Source: Allolobophora icterica
Taxonomy: Eukaryota; Annelida; Clitellata; Crassiclitellata; Lumbricidae
Length of the DNA: 64,000 nucleotides
NCBI GenBank assembly: GCA_963556255.1
Contig: OY744613.1
Span: forward strand, 44,021,791 to 44,085,790
Reading direction: 5' to 3'
Below are positions 20,991 to 31,560 of this stretch, in pieces. The translations under genes and the position numbers were made by a program. Position 1 is the first letter of the stretch. Each line of letters begins with the position of its first letter. Under the pieces are notes generated by a model. It had not been told where the DNA came from and did no database searches. It worked only from the letters and a program-made list of their open reading frames with translations.

Positions 20991-22094
20991 CCACACCAAG
21001 CCATACATTTTCATATGGAACATTAGGCATGCAAGATGAAGTTGTTTTATGTTTCTTATGCTACTTGACATTTACTATATCACTGTTGCCATATGGAAAC
21101 TTTTGCCATGCATTCCCACTGTTGCCAAATGGCAACATGGAAGCTTTTGCCATGCATTCCCACTGTTGCCAAATGGCAACACTAATTAACTTTAATTAGA
21201 AATTAGTTAATTACAAAATCATGTTATGTGGTACAACATATTGTACATATCTCTTCAAAAACACACTTCAAATATTTTTTGCTGTCCCAGAAATAATTCG
21301 GGCACGAAAGGGTTAAGTGTCTCTCAGTATTGCATGTGTCCAGTTTTTATCCAGTAGTCCTTTCAGAATTTTTATGTACATAATTTATAACACACCTTTA
21401 CATGATGCTGTAAGCAACATGAGCTCAAGCAATACCACTGGACATTTTTCAGAACATTAGACAAGCTCTTAAGTGTCTCTCAGTATTGCATGTGTCCAGT
21501 TTTTATCCAGTAGTCCTTTCAGAATTTTTATGTACATAATTTATAACACACCTTTACATGATGCTGTAAGCAACATGAGCTCAAGCAATACCACTGGACA
21601 TTTTTCAGAACATTAGACAAGCTCTTAAGTGTCTCTCAGTATTGCATGTGTCCAGTTTTTATCCAGTAGTCCTTTTAGAATTTTTATGTACATAATTTAT
21701 AACACACCTTTACATGATGCTGTAAGCAACTTGAGCTCAAGCAATACCACTGGACATTTTTCAGAACATTAGACAAGCTCTTAAGTGTCTCTCAGTATTG
21801 TATGTGTCCAGTTTTTATCCAGTAGTCCTTTCAGAATTTTTATGTACATAATTTATAACACACCTTTACATGATGCTATAAGCAACATGAGCTCAAGCAA
21901 TACCACTGGACATTTTTCAGAACATTAGACAAGCTCTTAAGTGTCTCTCAGTATTGCATGTGTCCAGTTTTTATCCAGTAGTCCTTTCAGAATTTTTATG
22001 TACATAATTTATAACACACCTTTACATGATGCTATAAGCAACATGAGCTCAAGTAATACCACTGGATATTTTTCAGAATATTAGACAAGCTCAA

Positions 22095-22450
22095 AGAATT
22101 TCATGTCATCAATTTGCTTCGAGTTGAAAACAATTAAGATTTTTACACAATACTAAATTAGAGCAAAATCACTGCTTTACAGCCTTGTGAATGCTACTCC
22201 AAAAAGAAATATGCTGTTCAGTTAGAGTTTGTCACACAGCATGTCCTTATACAATCGACCAATTGTAACTTAATAGAACTCTCTTGAGTCACATTATAAA
22301 TGCATGTACAATTGTTAGGCATGGCCATAGTATTTGTAGCAGTGCATACAATTATAATGTGCTACAGTAGCACATTATAATTGCATGCACAATTCATTGC
22401 CAACAATATTCCATGCCAAAGTAGGTCGAATTCTTCAGAATACTGATGAA
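22095..22450. repeat. Distal right arm of the inverted duplication
   Basis: Reads ACTAAATTAGAGCAAAATCA and CTTTACAGCCTTGTGAATG, the reverse complement of the left arm near 13395-13440. Beyond about 22260 the similarity fades. Confidence 0.7.
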
Positions 22451-23750
22451 ACTGAATTGTCTTAGCTCGTCTAAAACTATTCATTTAGTTCTATATCCTT
22501 ATAGTTTTATTATAGACTGAGAGTGTATAATTCTGCTGCTGCAGATTATACTGTGTGTATTAAGACGCCCTTGTAACGGCATGTACTGTGTTATGGCGCC
22601 CTAGTAATGGTCGTTATTAGTATTATTAAGAATCATACAGCTGCGTAGCAGACATTTTTCTATGTGTTTGTCTATAGAAATAGAATTTGTTTCTGCCTTT
22701 ACTGCTTGCATTGATGTCTCACACTAACTGGCAAGGTCAACTGTATATTCTGCCTCCTCTTTCATCCCTAACATTCTAGATTCATAGGTCTGGCTGAACC
22801 CATGCTTTTCTTGCAGGACAGCTTGATATTCAATCATTCAAAGCAGTTATATAGTATCCTTTTAAAATCTAAACTGTGACCATGCCCCAGCTACATATAA
22901 TTATGGTGTGGCATAGGCCTAACACTGCAATATTCCGTTTTGATCTGGGATACCATCGTGTACCGATACAACATATTATATATATATAAAAGTAGTAGTA
23001 GTTGACTACGAGAGGCGCTATAGAAATATCTGGAATAAAGTAAAAATAAATAAAATATTTATAATATGCAGTTACATGTGCAGAATGGCATAAATTAATA
23101 CTTTCGACTGCGATGTGTTTTAATTTATTATATTGCCGTGTTCAAAGTTTGAAATTTATTCCATATACTGGGAAAAAAATTTGTCTTTGTTTTGGAACCT
23201 TACTCTCTTACAATATTGGTGTAAAACGATTAATATAGTTCGAAGCGAGCGTGATCAAAATTCTTTCCGAATGTAAACAACGTATAATTAATGACGTAAT
23301 GGGAATACCATCGCCATAAATAGAACAGAGCCGTAGGTCGTATCGCGTTTGCGGTTTTCTGCTTAAAAATCGCTAGAAATTCTTATGCAAAACAATCTAT
23401 CCTGTTTTAAAAAATTAAACTAATTAATTATAATTAATTATAGAAGATATATTATCCGTATCGACGGCTTTTAGTTACCTTTCGAAGATATATCGTACGT
23501 CTTGATGAAACATGGAGTCAACAACTTCAGCCAATCAGAGAAGCGGAAATTTTGTCGCCAGATGGCTAAATATACAAAATTGTTGTAACGGAAAGGCCAG
23601 ACCAGGGCAGAAATTGCGGTCGACGCGGCAGGTATTCCAATGCATTTGGAGCGGTCGGGGCTATTTAAGTGAGGGTCACACTCGACTGGTCTGGATTACC
23701 AAAAGTGTGTTTGCATACGTTTCAAGGCTTTTTAAGGCATTTGAGCCCTA
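22451..23750. other. Unassigned intergenic sequence
   Basis: About 1.3 kb of AT-rich DNA. I see no supported exon or terminal repeat. A 100-codon ORF at 23512-23811 has no recognisable motif and runs into the CCAGACC hairpin, so I do not call it. Confidence 0.45.
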
Positions 23751-23788
23751 TTGGGTAACCCAGACCGAAACCGGTCTGGGTTACCCAA
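23751..23788. repeat. Perfect 16-bp hairpin of CCAGACC/GGTCTGG
   Basis: TTGGGTAACCCAGACC, a 6-nt loop and its exact reverse complement. The same CCCAGACC core recurs in the repeats at 14400-16870. Confidence 0.9.
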
Positions 23789-23849
23789 ATCGGTCTGGTT
23801 CGCACGGGTGATATTCCCATCATGTCTGGCTTATCGGTCTGGTATGAGA

Positions 23850-23949
<100 letters not shown>

Positions 23950-24237
23950 AGTGAGCTCATCGGCGTTTCATCACCAGTTTCTGGCAGGGTAATAGACCTA
24001 TGTCCACGTGGTCTCCATGCGAAAAGCGAAAGTGGAAAAGAAATAGGTACTTCCACTTTTTAGACCGAAGCTACGCCCTTGACAAATAGATTTCTTAATT
24101 TTTTTGTCACTTCTCCTTAACCATATCTGACAATGTACCAGGGTTTAATTTGGAACCACTGCGGTGCAAAACATTTACTTTCTAAGGCACTGGCTCTCAC
24201 ACCACGCTGCAGAACTGCCAATGAGAATAATAATAAA

Positions 24238-24274
24238 TTCATAATAATAATAATAAATAATAATAATAATAATC

Positions 24275-24332
<58 letters not shown>

Positions 24333-24335
24333 TAA

Positions 24336-24366
<31 letters not shown>

Positions 24367-24391
24367 AATGATGATGATGATGATAATAATA

Positions 24392-24463
<72 letters not shown>
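24238..24463. repeat. (AAT)n microsatellite with a GAT block
   Basis: A long AAT/ATA run with a short run of GAT repeats at 24369-24384. Poly-N, poly-Y and poly-L frames through it are artefacts. Confidence 0.97.
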
Positions 24464-24465
<2 letters not shown>

Positions 24466-24650
24466 GGAGACTTGAGCGAAACCACCTACCTGTTCCAGCG
24501 CCTTTCAATTTGCAACCAAAGATTTAACGCAGTTGCGTTCACGGGCACATTCGCACAAATGGGGGAGGACGAGGCACAGTAAACCTATTTAACCACGCAC
24601 CTTCTCAATCTCTAAGAGCCTGAGGGTCACACCTCGGGCGGAAAAAATTA
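24463..24650 (+). mobile_element. Non-LTR retrotransposon 3' end (C-terminal ORF remnant and hairpin)
   Basis: The plus frame reads GDLSETTYLFQRLSICNQRF, then NAVAFTGTFAQMG and a stop. This matches the C terminus of the element at 25021-25377 (GDERDTAFLFQSMSITVQRF, NAVAYQGT). After the stop comes a short 3' UTR with a CCTGAGGGT...ACCTCGGGC hairpin and ATTATT. Confidence 0.7.
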
Positions 24651-24737
24651 TTATTATTTTTTTTGGCCCCAAGGTACATATGAAACCCTCGGGGGCTTAT
24701 TATTATTATTATTATTATTATTATTGTTGTTGTTGTA

Positions 24738-24794
<57 letters not shown>

Positions 24795-24910
24795 TTTTTA
24801 TGCCCCGAGGTAAAAAAGATCCCTCAGGGACTTCAAGATTACTAAAACAGTTAAGAGTCTGGAACGGCTAGAACTCCTCGGGCTCAGGCAAAAGGTGAGC
24901 AAACGTCCCG

Positions 24911-25006
<96 letters not shown>
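24651..25006 (-). repeat. LINE 3' tails with CCCCGAGG hairpin and (ATT)n
   Basis: Two tails in minus orientation: GGCCCCAAGGTACATATGAA ending in CTCGGGGGC (24664-24697), and GCCCCGAGG...CCTCAGGGACTT (24801-24830). They are embedded in ATT microsatellites at 24697-24795 and 24911-25006. CCCCGAGG and CCTCGGGG can pair. The same module occurs at 36934-36969, 39650-39685, 39770-39800 and 54181-54215. Confidence 0.75.
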
Positions 25007-25020
25007 GTCACGACGTATAG

Positions 25021-25377
25021 TTAGATTGAGCTTGGATGGGCCCGTCGGTCCTCAATCCCGTGCAGCCCAGACATGGTACCCTGGTATGCGACTGCATTGA
25101 AACGTTGAACTGTTATTGACATGCTCTGGAAGAGGAAGGCTGTATCGCGTTCGTCGCCAGTGATTCTCGTCAATCGGCGGCCAATTTCGGAAACGAAGGC
25201 GAGACCTTCTTTGTTGGCAGGGCTCAATGTTTCCACGGCGATCGTCACGAAGGTGTATCTCGTTTGGAGTTCTGACTGTTTTGTGTTTCCTTGTGGCCGC
25301 TCTATCCGCTGCTCCGGCCGCGAAGGCCGTTTCTGGGGAATGATGCGGCAACAGTACCCACCACAGTCGCGTCCCAT
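25021..25377 (-). pseudogene. Non-LTR retrotransposon ORF2 C-terminal fragment
   Basis: A 118-residue open frame reads TFVTIAVETL, then ANKEGLAFVSEIGRRLTRIT and DERDTAFLFQSMSITVQRF, a pattern typical of the extreme C terminus of a LINE ORF2 (F-V-P-A-V-E-T-L ... FLFQR-S--IQR-N). The stop lies 15 bp from an AAT tail on its 3' side, so this is a 5'-truncated insertion. The clade cannot be fixed without the reverse transcriptase. Confidence 0.7.
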
Positions 25378-25406
25378 ATTAGAGGGCGTCCTCCATCCCA
25401 GGGGAT

Positions 25407-25475
25407 TGTTATTATTATAATTATTATTATAATTATTATTATAATTATTATTATTATTATTATATTTATTATTTT
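25407..25475. repeat. (ATT)n microsatellite
   Basis: ATTATTATAATT-type run between the LINE fragment and the first lectin exon. Confidence 0.95.
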
Positions 25476-25543
25476 TTATATGAAGCCTACTAGAAGTATA
25501 TGTTTTGTCTGCACTTGATTGAAACGCTTTCTGCTTGTTACAG

Positions 25544-26656
25544 GTGAAGGTTGTGCGTCAGGATTTTATCGTGTGCAAAATATGTCGTCAGAATTCTGTT
25601 ACAAACTATTTCGTGAAAAGCATAACTGGTTTGCGGCAAATGAAAAATGTCGTGCTGAAGCTCTAGGTGCTCATCTGGCCTTGATACACAGTGAAGCAGA
25701 ATATGGAGTCATTGCAGCAATTCTTACAAAATTTGAGGAATCGTTGAGTGAGTCGAGTTTCATTTTGCCAATCAGTAACAGGCCTGGAAGTTCAAATTCT
25801 TAAATTTCTTGTCCTATATTCCTGTATATGTACATTTGCATGCATCGTTTAATGAACTTCAAAAAGTCGGGTAGACGTAGGCATACAGGTCTTTAATCCA
25901 TAGCCTATCAGGCTTGAGTTACGATTGACGGAAAGCGATTGCGCCCGGAGTTGGCAAACATCCGGGTAATCAGGAACCTTGGAGTGTTTTTGGGTGAGAA
26001 CTTCTTCACGGAGAAGTACAAAAGTTGTTTGGGCATGTCTTGTTTTTACTATTTCCTTTCGATGGCACTGTTACTCTTGTCCACTCTTGTGCTCTTACTT
26101 GCCTGAACTATTGCACCGGCTTTGAAGTTTATATTAGTCAGCAGAGCTTTAATTTAGGAATCTCTTTCACTTTTATGGCTATAAGGCTCTCATTAAGGGG
26201 ATGTTAGGGGTGGTGCAGCACCCGGGCCCGCAGTTTTGAGGTGCCCGCATTTTTTATTTTTTATCGTACTTGTAATTGGGCCCCGCGCTGATGGGCAATC
26301 ACAGCACCCGGGTCCGCACTAGAGCCTTAATTACGGACCTGGTGGCTCTGGAATGACAGTGAGCTTCTTACTTTTCAGAGAAAAGTATTTGCCAAACACC
26401 ATCTGGTCCACTCCTTTGGACAAGCGGCAGAAGACAAGACTTCAATTGCTCTAAGCCTTTTGTTTGGAATCCGCGTCCACTAGAAGAAATCCCATTCACC
26501 TTCACAGCGTGGGACATAAAACAACCGGACTGCTGGCGTGGAAATGAAACCTGCGTCGAAGTGAAAGCAAACAAAGAATGCAAGTTCAATGACATATTTT
26601 GCACAGATAGGTATTGCTCACTGTGTCAGATGGCGAGAAATCATTCTCTAACATGA
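25544..26656 (+). CDS. C-type lectin domain gene, last two exons
   Basis: Exon A (25544-25747) follows an acceptor CTTGTTACAG and encodes GCASGFYRVQNMSSEFCYKL, then NWFAANEKCRAEALGAHLAL and IHSEAE, the N-terminal half of a C-type lectin-like domain. The donor is GTGAGT. Exon B (26379-26656) follows CTTACTTTTCAG and encodes a second half with FVWNP, TAWDIKQPDCWRGNETCVEV, KFNDIFC and CSLCQM, then TGA. Both junctions are phase 1. QPD is the galactose-type calcium/sugar motif of this family, and FND stands in the WND position. The expected disulfide cysteines are present. Upstream exons, including any signal peptide, are not visible. Such proteins are normally secreted or membrane-attached carbohydrate binders, often immune-related in invertebrates; the ligand is not shown here. 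Confidence 0.85.
26181..26331. mobile_element. Small putative MITE in the lectin intron
   Basis: Ends resemble AAGGCTCTC and GAGCCTT inverted, with TA outside. The body contains GCAGCACCCGGGCCCGCAG and a second CAGCACCCGGGTCCGCA. A related body segment occurs at 56865-56920. Termini are short, so the call is tentative. Confidence 0.35.
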
Positions 26657-26786
26657 AAATTGTGGATTTTGATTCCCGTTGAAGGTGTAATTTACAGGCA
26701 GGATTTCAACAAAACAATGTTTGCTTGATGTTGCATGAAAAAAAGATCATCGGTCTCACCTTTTTGGTTTTATTTATTTATTTATT

Positions 26787-26840
26787 TAGCAGACATTTAT
26801 ATAGCGCCCCTTCAAGATATCTACTCAGAGGCGATCTCTG
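26787..26840 (-). mobile_element. L2-type LINE 3' end (hairpin and TTTA tail)
   Basis: A TTTATTTATTTATTTA tail precedes ACATTTATATAGCGCCCCTT and TCAGAGGCGAT, the conserved 3' hairpin of the L2-type family. The rest diverges. Confidence 0.65.
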
Positions 26841-27397
26841 CGCTGGACTATGATGTTAAAATAGTCATTTCAATCAAGTAAGTTGTAACAGTTTACAAAA
26901 CATTGCACAGTAAGCTGAAAGAGTCACCAGTGGGGGTCCACGCAAACACGTAAAACCAACCAACGGTTTCCCGCTGACAGCTGTCGGATGGCATTGGTGT
27001 CCAGAGACTGGACAAAGTTGCGTCTGAATGTGTAGAGCTGCAACAAATGACAGCGCACGCAGGCACGTGACGCTGTCGACGAGGAACCCTTCACTGGTGG
27101 AAGACGACTCCCGCCCGTCTAGACGTCGAGCACGTGGAAGAAAATGGGAAGGATTCGTCGCATATCGGTCGGTAGATTGCACAGCCAGCGATGACTCACA
27201 GTCGAGGTTGCTCAAGTGGCCCACGCCAGAAGCCCCCGCCGAGAGGTAGCACACAGTTACAGATGGCGTACATGGAGCCTGAAGCCAAGGCTCGACTGTA
27301 AATCAGAAGGATGTACTCGATGCAGTCACGTGGCAAAGACGACTCGCGAACAAAACCCTCTCAAACGCACAAAATCGACGAAAAAACTGACGACGGA
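26841..27397. other. Unassigned GC-richer segment
   Basis: About 550 bp of higher GC content following an L2-type 3' hairpin. It could be a diverged LINE body on the minus strand (126-codon ORF at 26874-27254), but I recognise no conserved motif. Confidence 0.35.
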
Positions 27398-27574
27398 CAG
27401 TGGGGGCGCCAGGATTTCAGGTTTGGGGGGCTGAAGCCCTAAGCTCTTCCCTTTCTCCCTTCCTCCTTTGTAAGCATTGCAAAGCTTCAGAGGTTTCCAG
27501 CGTTTTGTTTGGGGGGCTGAGCCACAGTTTGGAGGGGGTAAGCACTCCCTAGCCCACCCCTGGCGCCGCCACTG
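27398..27574. mobile_element. hAT-type MITE, 177 bp
   Basis: Termini CAGTGGGGGCGCCAGG and CCTGGCGCCGCCACTG (imperfect inverted repeats). The 8-bp target duplication ACGACGGA lies at 27390-27397 and 27575-27582. An 8-bp duplication and CAGTG termini are hallmarks of hAT elements. Confidence 0.88.
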
Positions 27575-27774
27575 ACGACGGAGTCCGGTACGCAAACCTA
27601 GAACCAGAGCACTCCAACACATTCGAAGGTACTGAGCGAGTTCTGCATACAGACGAAGATAGGGCCTATAGGTCAAGATGACACAGAGGTCTGTAAATCG
27701 ACCAACCTGACCGATGGCATGCGCAGAAGTTTTGTTTAATAAATTTAAATCACTTGGCCTACTCTTAGCAGTCT

Positions 27775-28695
27775 TCTTGTCAAGATCTTAAACCTCAAGA
27801 CCAGTACCAAGACCAAGACTTATAACCTCAAGACTAAGACCAAGACTTTGAACCTCGAGACCAAGACCAAGACTTTGAACCTCGAGACCAAGACCAAGAC
27901 TTTGAACCTCAAAACCAAGACCAAGACCCCGAAAATCACATTCAGCCCGACTTCTTTTTCTTACAAAAAAGTTGTCCAGTCGGACTACTCGCTATTTTAA
28001 TGAAAACGTGAGTCTTATTTTATTCAAGCAAATTAACTTTAAATGCAGACTGCAGAGATTTCCGAATTCGATTCACAAAAGTTCTTCCTGCTAAATGTTA
28101 TTCCTATTGCCTTTTTTATTTTACAAAACCAATTCGCTGAGAATTTCCTGAGTAAGACGTGTCTCGTGGAGCCTCACAAATATTTCGCCATGTGAAAAAC
28201 ATACGTTCTACAGGTGCTGAAGTCGCTGGCACAAACATTAGCTTTTCAAGCACTGGATGTAAAAGTACAAATCGTGAGCGTTTTTGAAATCCTCTCATGG
28301 TTTATCAGACCGTCTGGCTTCAGAAAAGTCTGGGCAGGGCTTCCAGACACAGCTTAACTTAGTTGCTACTGCCGATGGGTTTCCTGACCAAGAAGACTAC
28401 CATCCGTCCCTAGCTATTTATCGTAGGCTATGATGCAAACAGGCTTGATAAATTTAAAATTCTTGAGTTTTGTTAAATGACTGTTCATATTGACAGCCGG
28501 TCTTGATCTTGGTCTTGCGAGACCAAGACCAAGACTTTGAACCTCGAGACCAAGACCAAGACCAAGACTTTGAACCTCAAGACCTCGACCAATACCAAGA
28601 GTTTTGGTCTCAAGACCAAGACCAAGACCAAGACTTTTAAAAACGAACTCGAGTGCACTCGAGACCAAGACCTTGGTCTCGAGCACAACAAGTCT
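27775..28695 (-). mobile_element. hAT-type element with subterminal GACCAAG repeat arrays
   Basis: Both ends carry clusters of a short repeat (GACCAAGACCAAGACTTTG and relatives) at about 27795-27930 and 28500-28690. Between them lies the transposase C-terminal remnant. Exact termini and target duplication are not resolved. A similar design (GACTTG repeats near both ends) is seen at 33011-34263. Confidence 0.65.
28116..28298 (-). pseudogene. hAT transposase C-terminal dimerisation segment
   Basis: The minus-strand frame reads VPATSAPVERMFFTWRNICE, which matches the hAT C-terminal dimerisation motif (A-T-S-A-P-V-E-R-x-F-S). Only about 60 residues remain and the catalytic core is absent. Confidence 0.8.
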
Positions 28696-29073
28696 GACTT
28701 GTAGTAACCCGCTGTAGCTGCAATTAAAATATTACAAAATTCCAAAATCTTTGAAGAATCTAGACAATAAGCTGCTACAAAATTTGATTTAGCACTAGTA
28801 TTTAGAGATAAATTAAACAGCAGTCCATTGCCCTATTTTGGGACTTTTGATCGGCACTAAATTCTGTTCTTCGGACATTGAGTGACCCGATAATAACTAT
28901 TATTCGGGGCGCCGGCCTATTGAATTCTTGAGTTTTGTTAAATGACTGTTCATATTGCCCTTTAGTTTCAAGCTCTTACTGCTTCTGCTTCGTTCCACCG
29001 CAAACGTTTAGTCAAGGATCCAGCGCTAATTCAGTAGATAGGTATATTTTTTCTTGGACTTTCCTTGAGGCAT

Positions 29074-29370
29074 GTTTGTAGCGCCCTTCCAAATCTCTAT
29101 TCAGAGGCGCTCCCGACCCAGACAAGACGGAAGAAGAGTCTTAATTAAGCGACTGATAAAACGAAGAGGATGAACCCTAGGGAGGAGACGGATCTCCAGG
29201 GGAAGTCCGTTTCAGGTTGTTGGGACGTTCACGGAAAATACCTGTTGCTGTATAGTCGCAGTGCGGGCAAAAGGGACAGCCAGTTCGCCGTTTGTGGCAG
29301 AGCGAAGGAGGTGGCGACCAATGATAGGCAAGACAGGACTGCAGAGCTCTTGATAGTTGATACTGCAGTG
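29074..29370 (-). mobile_element. L2-type LINE 3' fragment
   Basis: Contains GTAGCGCCCTTCC...TCAGAGGCGCTCCCGACCC (3' hairpin) followed by sequence aligning with the 3' coding part of the 43541-44770 element (CGCAGTGCGGGCAAAAGGGA, GGTGGCGACCA). It has no long ORF. Confidence 0.7.
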
Positions 29371-29410
29371 ATATTTTCGTTGGTCCCTAGGCCTAACAGA
29401 AATAGCAATT

Positions 29411-30230
29411 AGAAGTAAATAATATTACCAATTTCCGTTAACGAGAATAAGAACGAAAATTGGGAATTATTTTGAGCACAAGAATGGAGTGAGAACTGAA
29501 ATACGATGAAGAGAACGGAAATATGAATAGAAATTAATAGGAATTATTTTCGAAACGGATATAATTACATGTAGGCCTACATTATGATAATTTTTTGCAG
29601 TACGCGCATTCTATTTAAGTGAGATCCATCATGCGTCAGAGAACCGTTAAGATCGGTAGGCTAATATTTGGCTGTGGTATTTTTTGGATGCATGATCTGT
29701 AATCAGACATGAATCCCACAGCAAGATTGCTTCTGTAGCTGCAGACCTCCTGTCAACACCAGCCTCAAAAGCATATAGAGAGGATTCTTCCTTGTGTGGA
29801 TTGCTAGCTGCCAGGCGAAGAAATCGCATGCACAACTCAAGAAAGTAGAGTCTTTTCTGAAACTTAACAAAACCTAAAGCTGCCCCGAGGTAATAGGTTT
29901 ATTAAATATGCAGTCTAAAGCACACGGGGTTTTATGTTCAAATTTGGATGTATTAGTTATGGCTCTAGCCAAACAGTTCTGAACTCTGTGTAGCTTCAGC
30001 GTGTTTGACCTATTTATATAGTAAGAAGCGAGTTACAGTAATCTACGCGACTGGAAACCAATGCTATTGCCAGATATATCCTTGCACACTACATTATAGA
30101 GACCTCGGTAAAACCAACGTCACGAAAACATTCCATATCCTTAAAGATTTTGTTTTCCGTTTCCGTATCCGTAATAATAGCCTATATCTGTCTTTTATTG
30201 CGGCCTATAACCATGTTGACATAAGTGCGC
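29411..30230. other. Unassigned intergenic sequence
   Basis: No supported coding or repeat feature. A 62-codon minus-strand ORF at 29647-29835 has no recognised motif. Confidence 0.4.
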
Positions 30231-30296
30231 AAAGCGCATGACCTACCTCTGTGTGTCTTACCTTATCTCCCTATGTCGGTTTACTTATAATGTCTG

Positions 30297-30383
30297 TTGT
30301 CCGTCTCTCTGTCTATCCCTCTCTATGTCCATCTCTCTCTGTCTCTATCTGTCTCTGTCTCTCTCTCTGTATGTCTGTCTGTC
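30297..30383. repeat. CT-rich (TCTG/TCTC)n microsatellite
   Basis: Irregular TCTC and TCTG tetranucleotides ending in GTCTGTCTGTCTGTC. Confidence 0.9.
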
Positions 30384-30711
30384 TGTCGCTTCCAGATATT
30401 ACACATTACATTGCAATGTAAATGGAGTCATGAAATTTCTCACAAGAAAAGTAGAGTATTAGCAGCGACACAATCATTATACCGGTGTCCATTCGCTCAT
30501 TCGTCAATAGAGTTGTGGTCCAAAATAATAAAGAATGAAACACTTCCATAATTATTATTTCGTCCCGTGCATTACAATCGAATAAATTTTCACTGAGCCA
30601 TGTGGTTTAATTGGCGTAGAAAATTGAGGATTTCTTTCAAGCATGGCTAATATGTGTAGGCCTATGACTTTTCTCCTGTGTGGATGTTTATGCGTTGTTT
30701 TAGGATATTTA

Positions 30712-30785
30712 TTATTCGCTCGATAGCCTAGTGGATATAGACTGCAGGACAATTTACCGAGAAGTCGGGGTTCAGAGTCGCATCA
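30712..30785 (+). repeat. tRNA-like sequence (SINE head or tRNA relic)
   Basis: Box A-like TAGCCTAGTGGATA and box B-like GGGTTCAGAGTCGC are spaced like a tRNA, but an acceptor stem is not evident. More likely a tRNA-derived SINE than a functional gene. Confidence 0.5.
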
Positions 30786-30919
30786 CGGCAGAAAGATTTT
30801 TCAAAACACCTAACCATAATGGTAATCGCGGCATTTTAAAAGAGAAACTTAAAATCTAGGCGTAGGGCACTACGAGCACAATCTCAAGTAGGTAGGCCTA
30901 TACAGCATTGTATCGGAAG

Positions 30920-31020
30920 GGTTGTCCAATGGTACCAAACGGAAGTCCAGGAGATATCAAGTGATATGTCCAAGGGATACCAAGCGATGGTCCAAGAGAT
31001 ACCAAGTGGAGGTCTAAGGT
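30920..31020. repeat. Degenerate tandem repeat (GTCCAAGNGATACCAAG-like)
   Basis: Four to five loose copies of a roughly 24-bp unit. Confidence 0.55.
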
Positions 31021-31307
31021 CCACCTAATCTTCAAGAAAACGCATCAGTAAAATGAGTACATTGACCGCACACTGTCGGTGAGAAGATGATTGTCAACCT
31101 CCCTCCATGCGACGGTTGAATTTAGCGCCTACGTGAAAGTGTATGTGTGCATACGGTACTTCTATGAGTTCTGTAAACGGCGCTACGAAAAAAAGCAGAG
31201 ACAAGAAAATGAAGTTACTAACACTATTCAAAGCAATTCAAAGCAATTTATTGTACCCAGCACAGAGATATGTGTAAAATCGACAAAAGAGCTAAGTTAA
31301 AAAGAAA

Positions 31308-31560
31308 TTAAGTCAAACTTTGATTACAAATGTGTACAAAAGGACTGCTGAAAGGGACACGAGGTCCCGCTAGTACCAAAGAAACAGGATTAATTATGTA
31401 GACTTTCAGAGCTTGTTTAAACAATATCGCATTCATGGAATTACGTATATTCAGTGGGAGGGTATTCCATATTTTCGGGACTATAAATCTGAGTGAGAAT
31501 TGGCGGGTGATAGTGTGCGCAAATATCCCACTAAGACTCAGCATGCCCAGTGTTCGATTA
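31308..31560 (-). pseudogene. Non-LTR retrotransposon ORF2 C-terminal fragment
   Basis: The minus frame reads RQFSLRFIVPKIWNTLPLNI, then FKQALKVYII. This 'G-F-S-R-P-K-WN-LP-I' pattern is common at the C terminus of LINE ORF2 proteins. It is only about 79 residues long and has no tail assigned. Confidence 0.6.

Larger units (their letters stand above)
19077..21312 (+). mobile_element. piggyBac-type DNA transposon, TTAA target duplication
   Basis: TTAA lies at 19073-19076 and 21313-21316. The termini are CCCTTTCGTGTCC and its near-perfect inverse GGGCACGAAAGGG. Both subterminal regions carry palindromes of the type TTGCCATATGGCAA or TTGCCAAATGGCAA (near 19095, 19430, 21085, 21120 and 21165). 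The interior encodes a decayed piggyBac transposase and contains a nested L2-type LINE at 20222-20740. Confidence 0.93.
18607..22094. repeat. 156-bp satellite, eight units, split by a piggyBac insertion
   Basis: Units start (AAG before TTTCTCTCAG or TGTCTCTCAG) at 18607, 18763 and 18919, and then, after the transposon, at 21315, 21471, 21627, 21783 and 21939. The spacing is exactly 156 bp each time. Units differ by a few substitutions. The piggyBac element entered at the TTAA inside the GCTCTTAAGT junction of the fourth unit. Confidence 0.95.

Noticed and set aside
30712..30785. Functional tRNA genes (also 32566-32640, 50225-50296, 50880-50955, 36570-36668)
   Set aside because: Box A and box B are present but I cannot form convincing acceptor stems, and several copies belong to dispersed repeats.
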